NCBI GenBank assembly: GCA_021813445.1
Contig: JAKAKP010000113.1
Span: 1-64,000 of the forward strand
Direction: 5' to 3'
DNA length: 64,000 nucleotides
Source of the DNA: Deltaproteobacteria bacterium
Lineage (GTDB): Bacteria; Desulfobacterota; Desulfobaccia; Desulfobaccales; 0-14-0-80-60-11
Under the pieces are notes generated by a model. That model did not search any database. It was not told where the DNA came from and was given only the letters and a program-made list of their open reading frames with translations. Positions 19,923-28,178 of the stretch are shown here, one piece after another. Every line of letters begins with the position of its first letter. Position 1 is the first letter of the stretch. A program made the position numbers and the translations under genes.

Positions 19923-20576
19923 TTACACGCCCGCGAGGCGGCGGGCCAGGGCTTCGGCGTTGGCGAAGACGGTTTGGGTCTCCGCGGGGCTGAGACCCGC
20001 GCCCATGAGGACACGCTCAGCGTGCTGGCGGGTGATGAGGTCGCCGGGGGAGTGGGAGTCGGTGTCCAGGATCAGGGAGGCGCCGGTTTCCCGGGCCATC
20101 TTCGCCACGTGGCCGTTGGCCAGGCAGTGGCCTTTGCGGGCGGAGATTTCCAGGAAGATGCCCCGCTCTTTGGCCAAAGCGGCTTCTTCCCTGGTGATCA
20201 GGCCGGGGTGGGCCAGGATGTTGATATCCGCCTCCAGGGCGGCGCGGTTGGTCCCCGGGGCCACCGGCTCGGCCAGCGTCTCGCCGTGCACCACAATCAG
20301 GGGCACACCCAGGGCCCGGGCCTCGGCCGTCAGGGGGCCGATCAAGGCCGGGGGCAGATGGGTGAATTCCAGGCCGGGAATGAAGTAAGGGGGCTCGCCG
20401 CGGTTAAGGCTTTGGGCCGCAGCTTGGAGCCGCTTAAAGACCATCTCGAAGTTGGACGCGTCCACGTGGTCGGTGACGCCCAGGAAACGGTAGCCCAGCA
20501 CCTGGGCCCGGCGCCAGAGCTCGGTGGGCAGGAGTTCACCGTCGCTAAAAAGGGTGTGGGTGTGCAGGTCGATCAT
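19923..20576 (-). CDS. PHP-domain phosphoesterase (histidinol-phosphatase-like)
   Basis: MIDLHTHTLFSDGELLPTEL; GVTDHVDASNFEM; ILDTDSHSPGDL. Confidence 0.88.
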   Translation of the reverse strand: MIDLHTHTLFSDGELLPTELWRRAQVLGYRFLGVTDHVDASNFEMVFKRLQAAAQSLNRGEPPYFIPGLEFTHLPPALIGPLTAEARALGVPLIVVHGETLAEPVAPGTNRAALEADINILAHPGLITREEAALAKERGIFLEISARKGHCLANGHVAKMARETGASLILDTDSHSPGDLITRQHAERVLMGAGLSPAETQTVFANAEALARRLAGV

Positions 20577-20583
20577 GGGAGGA

Positions 20584-20732
20584 TGGTTTTCTGTTTTCGG
20601 TTTTCGGTTTTCTGTAAAAACAGCTTATGAACCGTAATCACTGGAAATTATCTCTATCTTGTAAATATAATGTGGCGAATTCAGAAATTCTAATAACGGG
20701 TCGCAGACAGGAAACAGAAAACAGAAAACAGT
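20584..20732. repeat. Inverted arrays of ACAGAAA-type micro-repeats flanking an intergenic core
   Basis: tggttttctgttttcggttttcggttttctgt ... caggaaacagaaaacagaaaacag. Confidence 0.7.
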
Positions 20733-20737
20733 CTTTT

Positions 20738-21235
20738 CTACATCTTATATTTGCCGAAGTCGTCGGGGTCCAGGCTTTCCAGGATTTCCGTCCATTTCTT
20801 GGCGTCTTCGGTGGTGATGGCCTCCTTGGCGGAAAGGTCCACCCGCCGGGCCTTTTGGATCACCACTTCGGCCACGAAAATGGGGGCTTTAACCCGCAGG
20901 GCCAGGGCGATGGCGTCGCTGGGCCGGGCGTCGATGGTCACCTCCTGCCCCTCCCGGTTGAGGTAGATGAGGGCAAAATAGGTGTTGTCCCGGAGGTCGC
21001 AGACCTCCACTTTGGTCACCTGAATTTGCATGTTCTCCATGATGATCTTCAGGAGGTCGTGAGTCATGGGCCGGGAGAACTTGATATTCTCCAATTCACT
21101 GGCGATGGCCGTGGCCTCCAGCAACCCGATCCAGATGGGGACCGCCTTATCCGAGTCCACATCCTTCAGGATCATGATGGGACTGTTGGTAAAGGGGTCG
21201 ATGGTCAGTCCGGAGACAGTCATTTGCCTCAGCAT
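20738..21235 (-). CDS. Bifunctional nuclease family protein (DUF151)
   Basis: VSGLTIDPFTNSPIMILKDVDSDKAVPIWIGLLEATAIASELE. Confidence 0.9.
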   Translation of the reverse strand: MLRQMTVSGLTIDPFTNSPIMILKDVDSDKAVPIWIGLLEATAIASELENIKFSRPMTHDLLKIIMENMQIQVTKVEVCDLRDNTYFALIYLNREGQEVTIDARPSDAIALALRVKAPIFVAEVVIQKARRVDLSAKEAITTEDAKKWTEILESLDPDDFGKYKM

Positions 21236-22647
21236 GATACCCTCCTTTGGGGTGCCTGCGGGTCAGCGGCCAGCGGCCACGTAATGGAACAGCCCTCTGC
21301 CTGTATGCCTTTCAAGGAATGGGGGTGAGCCTCGGCAATGCGCACCATAACCAATTGCCCCACCAACTCCCGGGGTCCGGAGAAGTTCACCACCTGGTTG
21401 GTCCTCAGCCTCCCGCAAAGTTCTTCGGGGGAGCGTTTGCTGATTCCTTCAACTAAAACCTCGTGATCCCGTCCCACCAGACGCCGATGTGCTTTAAAGG
21501 TAAGTTCATTTAATAAATTCTGCAACCGGGCCAGGCGTTCGGCCTGGACCTCCGCCGGCACCCGCTCCGGCAGGAGCGCGGCCCGGGTTTGGGGCCGGGG
21601 TGAATACTTGAAGGAGAAGGCCTGGTCGAATGCGGCCTGGCGCACCAGGTCCATGGTGCCCTGAAAATCCTCCTCGGTCTCCCCGGGAAACCCGACGATA
21701 ATATCCGTGGAGAGGCTGAGGCCGGGACAGACCCGGCGCAACTCGGCCACCTTCTGCAAATAGTCCTCCCGGGTGTAGCCCCGGTTCATGGCCTGCAAAA
21801 TCCTATCCGCCCCCGACTGCACCGGCAGGTGCAGGTGTTCACAGAGACTGGGCAACTCCCCGAACGCGGCGATCAACTCTGCCGACAGGTCCCGGGGATG
21901 GGACGTGGCAAAGCGCAGCCGGGCCAAACCGGGCAGCGCGTCGATCTGCCGGAGCAACTCCGTAAAGGTTATAGGCTCCGGCAAGCCCCGGCCGTAGGAG
22001 TTGACGTTCTGGCCCAGGAGGGTCACCTCTTTGCCCCCGGCGGCCAAAAAATCCGCGACTTCGGTCACTATCTCCCGGGGCGGCCGGCTGTATTCCCGGC
22101 CCCGCACGTAAGGCACTACACAGAAGGAGCAGAAATTGTTGCAGCCCTGCATGATGGTCACCAGGGCCTTGACCGCACCCGGGGCCCAGCGCCTCCGGGG
22201 CTGGGGCGGAAACTCCCGGGCCAGCTCGATGTCCACGACCCGCCGGCCCTGGGCCGCCCGGCGCACCATCTCCGGCAGGCGGCAGATGCCGTGGGCGCCG
22301 AAGACCAGGTCCAGGTGGGGCACCGCGGCCAGCAGCCGCTCCCCCTCCTGCTGGGCCACGCAGCCGCCCACGCCCAGGAGCATGTGCGGGCGGCGCTGCT
22401 TCAAAACCTGGAGGCTCCCCAGGAGACTGCGAACCTTGCTCTCGGCCTTGCGGCGGATGGCGCAGGTATTAATCAAATAAAGATCGGCTTCCTCCGGCCG
22501 GTCGGTGGGCGCATAGGCGTCCGCCAACACCTGGGCCATCTGCTCCGAGTCCGCCACGTTCATCTGGCAGCCAAAGGTCTTGATATATACTTTCTTCTTC
22601 GGCCCCAACATGCTTTTTATTAAATCGGAAACGCAAGCCCTTGTCAA
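21229..22647 (-). CDS. miaB: tRNA (N6-isopentenyl adenosine(37)-C2)-methylthiotransferase
   Basis: KTFGCQMNVADSEQM; radical SAM CNNFCSFCVVPYVRGRE; C-terminal TRAM. Likely true start at the internal Met (MLGPKKKVYIKTFGCQMN). Confidence 0.95.
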   Translation of the reverse strand: MTRACVSDLIKSMLGPKKKVYIKTFGCQMNVADSEQMAQVLADAYAPTDRPEEADLYLINTCAIRRKAESKVRSLLGSLQVLKQRRPHMLLGVGGCVAQQEGERLLAAVPHLDLVFGAHGICRLPEMVRRAAQGRRVVDIELAREFPPQPRRRWAPGAVKALVTIMQGCNNFCSFCVVPYVRGREYSRPPREIVTEVADFLAAGGKEVTLLGQNVNSYGRGLPEPITFTELLRQIDALPGLARLRFATSHPRDLSAELIAAFGELPSLCEHLHLPVQSGADRILQAMNRGYTREDYLQKVAELRRVCPGLSLSTDIIVGFPGETEEDFQGTMDLVRQAAFDQAFSFKYSPRPQTRAALLPERVPAEVQAERLARLQNLLNELTFKAHRRLVGRDHEVLVEGISKRSPEELCGRLRTNQVVNFSGPRELVGQLVMVRIAEAHPHSLKGIQAEGCSITWPLAADPQAPQRRVSC

Positions 22648-22723
22648 CCCGCCCCGTTTCCCTGGACAGCTTCTGGTTCGTCGGGTAAAATGCGGGGGTT
22701 GAGTGGCTTTGTGGGAGGCGGGG

Positions 22724-22803
22724 TAAGTAAGCAGTGAGCGGTGAGCAGTGAGCAGTTAAGACCAGGGCCGGCGGGCCTTTTTTATACTGCTTACTGCTCA
22801 CTT
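22724..22803. repeat. Inverted arrays of GTGAGCA-type micro-repeats
   Basis: taagtaagcagtgagcggtgagcagtgagcagtt ... atactgcttactgctcactt. Confidence 0.7.
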
Positions 22804-22856
22804 CACATCGTTCTCCCCACAGACTCCCCCTGCAAATATCCTTACCACCGGAGCAT

Positions 22857-23573
22857 TTGATGATCCCGATTCGGGGCGCGCCCGGCACAAACTGGCCCCT
22901 GGTGACGCTGGGGCTGATAGCCGTGAATGTGGCGGTTTATCTCTATCAACTCCACCTGGGGCCCCAGGGGGAGTCGGCGCTCTTTCTCAAGGGCGGGGCG
23001 GTGGCGGCCAAGCTGAGCCAGCTCAAGCTCCTCAGCTCCCGCCAGTCCTTGTGGATCTTATCAACCATGTTCAGTTCCCTGTTTTTACACGGGGGTTGGG
23101 TGCACCTGCTGGGCAATATGTGGTTTCTCTGGCTCTTCGGCGAGGGTCTGGAGGATGACCTGGGACATCTGCATTTTCTGGGCTTCTACTTCTTTTCCGG
23201 ATTTTTCGCCTGTCTGGCCCATGTGTTGGCGGTGGGCAGACTTTCCGCCCCCTTGATCGGGGCCAGCGGCGCCATCTCCGGTGTCCTGGGGGGGTACCTG
23301 ATGCGGCTGCCCCAGTCGCCCATCCGTACGGTGGTCTTCTGGCGGCTTAAAGTGGAGACCATAAACATCCCCGCGTTTGTCTGGCTGGGCCTGTGGCTGG
23401 CCTTGCAGTTCTATGGCCTGCGCCGGGGCGGGACCGTGGCCTGGGTGGCGCACCTGGGAGGCTTTATCATCGGCTTGTGCACCGTCTCCCTGTTTACCCC
23501 GGTCAAATCTCCGGCTCCGGTGCCGGTCAAGGCCAAGGCCCATCCCGGCAGGTCCCGGGCCAAAAAGAAATAG
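22857..23573 (+). CDS. Rhomboid family intramembrane serine protease
   Basis: HGGWVHLLGNMWFLWLFG; catalytic GASGAISGVLGGYL; VAHLGGFIIG. Confidence 0.93.
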   Translation: MMIPIRGAPGTNWPLVTLGLIAVNVAVYLYQLHLGPQGESALFLKGGAVAAKLSQLKLLSSRQSLWILSTMFSSLFLHGGWVHLLGNMWFLWLFGEGLEDDLGHLHFLGFYFFSGFFACLAHVLAVGRLSAPLIGASGAISGVLGGYLMRLPQSPIRTVVFWRLKVETINIPAFVWLGLWLALQFYGLRRGGTVAWVAHLGGFIIGLCTVSLFTPVKSPAPVPVKAKAHPGRSRAKKK

Positions 23574-23720
23574 GGATAATTTCTGGCAGATCTGATAATA
23601 GTCGCTTGGGGGCTATTGACACACCTGCATATTACGAAAATTTCAAGGGTATCAAAGTCTTAACCTTGAACTTGGAACTTGGAACCTGGAACTTGGAACT
23701 TCTCAAGGCAGGGAGGCGGT

Positions 23721-24164
23721 ATGCAGTATAGCGAGGGGAAGTTGGGGCGGATCTTTACCCTGCGGTTGGAGGACGGGGAGCGGTTGCCGGACGTGTTGGA
23801 GGGTTTTGCCGGAGAGCAGGAAATTAAGGCGGCCCTGGTCTTTTTCCTGGGGGGAGCCCAACACGGCAGCCGGGTGGTGGTGGGGCCGGAGGCTGGCAAG
23901 AAGACCATCGTGCCCCTGATCCACGTCCTCCAGGGCATTCAGGAGGTCCTGGCCGTGGGCACCATCTTCCCCAATGAGGAGGGGAAACCGGTGATGCACC
24001 TCCATGCCGCGTCCGGCCGGGAAGGCGGGGCCACCGTGGGCTGCACCCGGGCCGGGGTGGAAGTCTGGCTGGTGGGGGAAGTGGTCATCCTGGAGATCCT
24101 GGGCACCAGCGGCCAGCGGCGCCAAGAGGGAGAGACCGGGTTTGAATTGCTGCAATTTAGCTGA
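23721..24164 (+). CDS. PPC/DUF296-domain DNA-binding-like protein
   Basis: GRIFTLRLEDGERLPDVLEGFAGEQEIKAALVFFLGGAQHG; MHLHAASGREGGATVGCTRAGVEVWLVGEVVILEI. Start moved to the internal Met; the track start lies in an ACTTGGA micro-repeat. Confidence 0.85.
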   Translation: MQYSEGKLGRIFTLRLEDGERLPDVLEGFAGEQEIKAALVFFLGGAQHGSRVVVGPEAGKKTIVPLIHVLQGIQEVLAVGTIFPNEEGKPVMHLHAASGREGGATVGCTRAGVEVWLVGEVVILEILGTSGQRRQEGETGFELLQFS

Positions 24165-24266
24165 AAGGGTTTGCCGGGAGGACAATTTAGCGGTCAACTC
24201 TCAGCCATCAGCTTTCAGCTATTAAGAAAAGATGCAAAGCAATTATGCCCTGTCAAATACCAGGTT

Positions 24267-24327
24267 GTCATCCTGAGCGAAGCGAAGGATCTAGATTCTT
24301 CGGTCGCTTCGCTCCCTCAGAATGACA
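24267..24327. repeat. GTCATTCTGA..GAGCGAAGCGA-type intergenic palindromic repeat
   Basis: gtcatcctgagcgaagcgaaggatctagattcttcggtcgcttcgctccctcagaatgac; second copy at 46561. Confidence 0.85.
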
Positions 24328-24385
24328 ATTTATAGGATTCACCTGAAGGCCATTTTTCACCCGTGCTGCTAAAGGATAAACAAAG

Positions 24386-25237
24386 ATGGATGAAGAATTT
24401 CTAGACCGTATCGCCGCGGCGGGCCGCCAGGCGGCTCTGGCTGCGGGTGCGGTACTGCGCCAAAATTATTATAAGCCCCACCGGATCACCTACAAGGGGG
24501 TCATCGATCCGGTGACGGAAAGCGATATCCAGTCCCAGGAAATGATCACCGCCCTGATCCGCCAGACCTTTCCTGACCACGGTTTCCTGGCTGAAGAAAC
24601 CCAGGGCGCAGACAAAGGGGAACAGCCGCCCCCGGCCGCCGCGCTGGCGTGGGAAGAAGACCCCCCGGCCTACCGCTGGATCATCGACCCTCTGGACGGC
24701 ACGGTCAACTTCGCCCACGGCTATCCCGCGTTCTGTGTGTCAATCGCCTTGGAAGCGGCGGGGACCCTGCAATACGGGGTGATCTACGATCCCCTGCGGG
24801 ATGAGCTCTTTGAGGCCCGGAAAGACGGCGGTGCGTTTCGCAATGGCCAGCCAATCCAGGTCTCGAAAACTGCGCGGCTGGACCGGGCCCTGGTGACCAC
24901 CGGCTTCCCCTACGACATCCGGGAGCGCCTGCCGGAGACCCTGGCCCGGCTGGGGCGCTTGCTGGGTGTGGCCCAGGGGGTGAGGCGGGGCGGGTCCGCG
25001 GCCCTGGACCTGGCCTACGTGGCCTGCGGCCGCTTCGACGGCTTCTGGGAGGAGAATCTGAAGCCCTGGGACACGGCCGCGGGGCTGGTTATCATTAATG
25101 AAGCAGGGGGGAAGATTACCACCTTCAGTGGCAGGGAGTATGATATTTATGCGCCTAATATCTTGGCGAGTAATGGGTTGCTACACGAGAATTTACTGTC
25201 TTGTTTGAAAGAAAGCTTGATGGGATTCCCTGGATAA
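24386..25237 (+). CDS. Inositol monophosphatase family protein
   Basis: WIIDPLDGTVNFAHGYPAFCVSIAL; KPWDTAAGLVIINEAGGKI. Confidence 0.92.
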   Translation: MDEEFLDRIAAAGRQAALAAGAVLRQNYYKPHRITYKGVIDPVTESDIQSQEMITALIRQTFPDHGFLAEETQGADKGEQPPPAAALAWEEDPPAYRWIIDPLDGTVNFAHGYPAFCVSIALEAAGTLQYGVIYDPLRDELFEARKDGGAFRNGQPIQVSKTARLDRALVTTGFPYDIRERLPETLARLGRLLGVAQGVRRGGSAALDLAYVACGRFDGFWEENLKPWDTAAGLVIINEAGGKITTFSGREYDIYAPNILASNGLLHENLLSCLKESLMGFPG

Positions 25238-25251
25238 ATGAGTCTTTTCTT

Positions 25252-25458
25252 TCAGACCTCCACCTCGATCTGGCGCGTGGGGACAGTCAGGGGCATTCCT
25301 CTCTCCGCCCGCACCTCCAGACACTCATTAATAGCTTCGTGAAAGTGTTTCTCCGCTTCGGCCTCCGTCTGTCCCTGGCTGACGCAGCCGGGGATGGAGG
25401 GACATTCGGCGATGAACATGCCGTCTTCATCCTGGAAGATGGTGATGAGAAATTTCAT
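25252..25458 (-). CDS. HicB-like (type II TA antitoxin family) protein, no HicA seen nearby
   Basis: MKFLITIFQDEDGMFIAECPSIPGCVSQGQTEAEAEKHFHEAINECLEVRAERGMPL. Confidence 0.75.
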   Translation of the reverse strand: MKFLITIFQDEDGMFIAECPSIPGCVSQGQTEAEAEKHFHEAINECLEVRAERGMPLTVPTRQIEVEV

Positions 25459-25500
25459 GACTTGGCTCTCCCGATTTTGTCTCGAAAAGGTCCTCACACC

Positions 25501-25560
25501 TGGTGGCACAGGCGTCTCGCCTGTGCGCCGTTAAGGCGGGCGAGACGCCCGCCCTTACGA
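25501..25560. repeat. GTGGCACAGGCGTCTCGCCTGTGC / GGCGGGCGAGACGCCCGCC paired-hairpin repeat
   Basis: Two adjacent hairpins; related copies at 31908-31966 and 41790-41890, variants at 6511-6537, 25612-25642, 38832-38915 and 42545-42600. Confidence 0.85.
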
Positions 25561-25692
25561 TTTTTTCATAATCCGCAGGCCCATGAGCAACTGCCTTGAA
25601 AAATACTTTCCCGCACAGGCTGGAAAGCCTGTGCTACCGCTCTTGTCAACGCAGACCCACGATTAACTGCCCTGAAATTATCGAAAAAGATA

Positions 25693-25721
25693 TTGACACC
25701 GGAAAGTGATTTGAATATACA
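25693..25721 (+). promoter_or_regulatory. sigma70-type promoter of the trp leader
   Basis: TTGACA - 17 nt - TATACA. Confidence 0.75.
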
Positions 25722-25745
25722 ATAAAATCACTGATTATGGATACT

Positions 25746-25796
25746 ATGTTTTCTTCTGCTTATATCTGGTGCTGGTGGCCCGTATCGGTCCCGTGA
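25746..25796 (+). CDS. trpL: trp operon leader peptide
   Basis: ATG TTT TCT TCT GCT TAT ATC TGG TGC TGG TGG CCC GTA TCG GTC CCG TGA = MFSSAYIWCWWPVSVP; three Trp codons within four. Confidence 0.88.
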   Translation: MFSSAYIWCWWPVSVP

Positions 25797-25861
25797 GGTG
25801 CGTCCGCCGGCAGTGATGAAATATTTCGGGGCCCCTCACGGAGAGGGGCCCCGGTTTTTTT
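25770..25861 (+). promoter_or_regulatory. trp transcription attenuator (pause hairpin, antiterminator, terminator)
   Basis: Pause stem tgctggtgg (25770-78) : ccgccggca (25804-12). Antiterminator ccgtgagg (25791-98) : cctcacgg (25834-41). Terminator cggggcccct (25827-36) : aggggccccg (25844-53) + T7. Confidence 0.88.
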
Positions 25862-25865
25862 GGGA

Positions 25866-25905
25866 TAAAAAAGCCGTGGCCCGCAGGGGGCGCGGCTTTT
25901 TTTTT
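25866..25905 (+). terminator. Second tandem intrinsic terminator-like hairpin in the trp leader
   Basis: aaaaagccgtg-gcccgcaggggg-cgcggctttttttttt. Confidence 0.65.
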
Positions 25906-25988
25906 ACCGCCGATTAACGCCGATGGGCGCCGATGAGTGCTGATAACAAGAATCAACTTATCTGCGTTTATCGGCGTGCACCGGCGGT
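25906..25988. repeat. GCCGAT-type micro-repeat inverted element
   Basis: accgccgattaacgccgatgggcgccgatgagtgctgataa ... ttatctgcgtttatcggcgtgcaccggcggt. Confidence 0.75.
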
Positions 25989-26021
25989 TGCAAATACTCA
26001 TTTTAATAAACGGAGCGCTGC

Positions 26022-27497
26022 ATGATTATTCCGGATTTTGCGGCTTTTGCAGAAATGGCCCGGAGGGGCAATCTCATCCCGGTCTACCGGGAAATCCTGG
26101 GAGACTTGGAAACCCCGGTTTCGGCCTACAAAAAATTGCGGGGGGAGGGCTGTTCCTTCCTGCTGGAGAGTGTGGAAGGCGGGGAAAAATGGGGCCGCTT
26201 CAGTTTCCTGGGCCTCAACCCCTCCCTGATGTTCCAGGTGCAGGGGGGCAAGGTCACCATCCAGCACCGGGGGCGGATGGAAACCCTGGAGGCCGGGGCT
26301 GACCCCTTCTCCCATCTCCGGGACTTGCTGGCCGCCTACCGGGCCGTACCCGCGCCGGGGCTGCCCCGTTTCTGGGGGGGGCTGGTGGGCTATTTGGGCT
26401 ACGACATGGTGCGGTTCATCGAGCGGCTGCCGGATCTGACCCCGGCTATAGACATTCCCGAAGCCAAGTTGCTGCTCACCGATCACCTCCTGATCTTTGA
26501 CAACCTGCGCCAGACCATCAAGATGGTGGCCCTGGTGCAGGTGGACCCGGCCAGTCCCTTAAAAGAGCAATACGACCGGGCGGTTGCCTCCATCGACCTT
26601 CTCATCGGCCGCCTGCGGCAGCCGGTGCCGCCGTCACCGGCCCGGGCAGATGTGGAGAGAGCACCCCTGGAATCCAACGTCACCCAGGAGCGCTTCCAGG
26701 ACATGGTGCGCCAGGCCAAGGAGTACATCGCCGCAGGGGACGCTATCCAGATCGTGCTCTCCCAGTGCTTCTCCACGCCCCTGCGCCACGACTCCTTCGA
26801 CCTCTACCGGGCCCTGCGCTCCATCAACCCTTCCCCCTATATGTTCTATCTGGACCTGGGGGACCTGCACCTGGTGGGGGCTTCGCCGGAAATCCTGGTG
26901 CGCCTGGAGGAGGGGCAGATCATCTACCGGCCCATTGCCGGCACCCGGCACCGGGGCGTCACCCCGGAAGAGGACCAGGCCCTGGAAGTGGAGCTGCTGG
27001 CGGACCCCAAAGAGCGGGCCGAGCACCTCATGCTGGTGGACTTAGGAAGGAATGACGTGGGCCGGGTCGCCAAGGTAGGTAGTGTCCGGGTCCCGGAGCT
27101 CTTCACCGTGGAGCGCTACTCCCACGTCATGCACATCGTCTCCCAAGTGGAAGGGGACCTGGCCCCGAACCGGGACGGCCTGGAAGTGCTCAAGTCCACC
27201 TTCCCCGCGGGCACGGTCACCGGCGCGCCCAAGGTGCGGGCCATGGAGATTATCGAAGAACTGGAACCCACCCGCCGGGGCCCTTATGCGGGTGCGGTGG
27301 GCTACCTCAGCTTCAGTGGCAACCTGGATTTTTGCATCACCATCCGCAGCTTTTATATCCACCGGGGCCGGATCTTCCTGCAGGTGGGCGCGGGCATCGT
27401 CGCCGACTCCGACCCGGCCAAGGAATACCAGGAGACCGTAAACAAGGGCATGGCCCTGATGCGGGCCCTGGAGCGGTTGGATGAGGGGTTGGTGTGA
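26022..27497 (+). CDS. trpE: Anthranilate synthase component I
   Basis: IQIVLSQCFSTPL; IAGTRHRG; VDLGRNDVGRVAKVGSVRV; TFPAGTVTGAPKVRAM. Confidence 0.96.
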   Translation: MIIPDFAAFAEMARRGNLIPVYREILGDLETPVSAYKKLRGEGCSFLLESVEGGEKWGRFSFLGLNPSLMFQVQGGKVTIQHRGRMETLEAGADPFSHLRDLLAAYRAVPAPGLPRFWGGLVGYLGYDMVRFIERLPDLTPAIDIPEAKLLLTDHLLIFDNLRQTIKMVALVQVDPASPLKEQYDRAVASIDLLIGRLRQPVPPSPARADVERAPLESNVTQERFQDMVRQAKEYIAAGDAIQIVLSQCFSTPLRHDSFDLYRALRSINPSPYMFYLDLGDLHLVGASPEILVRLEEGQIIYRPIAGTRHRGVTPEEDQALEVELLADPKERAEHLMLVDLGRNDVGRVAKVGSVRVPELFTVERYSHVMHIVSQVEGDLAPNRDGLEVLKSTFPAGTVTGAPKVRAMEIIEELEPTRRGPYAGAVGYLSFSGNLDFCITIRSFYIHRGRIFLQVGAGIVADSDPAKEYQETVNKGMALMRALERLDEGLV

Positions 27498-27502
27498 AGA
27501 AA

Positions 27503-27560
27503 TTTGGGGGAACCCCACTTTTTTAAAAAAGTGAGGTTCCCCCAAACCCCCTCCTGGAAA
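27503..27560 (+). repeat. 3'-of-gene hairpin element (copy D, after trpE)
   Basis: tttgggggaaccccactttttt|aaaaaagtgaggttcccccaaaccccctcctgg; compensatory C-G to T-A-type pair change versus copy C. Confidence 0.85.
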
Positions 27561-27605
27561 AACATAAGGGGTGACTAAGCATAGCAGTTGTGTTAAGGAG
27601 TAATT

Positions 27606-28178
27606 ATGTTAGTAATGATCGACAATTACGATTCCTTCACTTATAACCTGGTGCAGGACTTCGGCCAACTGGGAGTGGAAGTGGCGGTACACCGTAACGA
27701 CCAGATCGACCTGGAGGGGCTCGAAGGCCTGCGGCCCACCTGGCTGGTGATTTCCCCCGGCCCCTGCTCTCCCAATGAAGCGGGGATTTCCCTGGCCGCG
27801 ATCCGCCATTTTGCCGGGCGCATTCCTATCCTGGGGGTCTGCCTGGGCCACCAGTCCATCGGCGCCGCGTTCGGCGGCGAGGTCATCCGGGCCCCCCGGC
27901 TGATGCACGGCAAGACCTCCCTCATTTATCACGACGGCAAGGACATTTTTCAGGGCATCCCCTCCCCTTTCGAGGCCACCCGCTACCATTCCCTGATCGT
28001 CAACCGGGACAACCTGCCGGACTGCCTGCAGGTCTCGGCCCAGACCGCGGTGGGGGAGATCATGGGCCTGCGCCATAAGCAGTTCGCGATTTTCGGGGTA
28101 CAGTTCCACCCCGAATCTATTTTGACTGCGGAAGGAATCAATATTCTGCGCAATTTCCTGATGCGCCAGAGAGGGTGA
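27606..28178 (+). CDS. trpG: Anthranilate synthase component II / glutamine amidotransferase
   Basis: [48 protein letters not shown]. Confidence 0.96.
   Translation: MLVMIDNYDSFTYNLVQDFGQLGVEVAVHRNDQIDLEGLEGLRPTWLVISPGPCSPNEAGISLAAIRHFAGRIPILGVCLGHQSIGAAFGGEVIRAPRLMHGKTSLIYHDGKDIFQGIPSPFEATRYHSLIVNRDNLPDCLQVSAQTAVGEIMGLRHKQFAIFGVQFHPESILTAEGINILRNFLMRQRG

Noticed and set aside
20584-20732. Large intergenic hairpin as a riboswitch
   Set aside because: Arms are low-complexity micro-repeats and match no riboswitch core I recognise; treated as part of the repeat superfamily.
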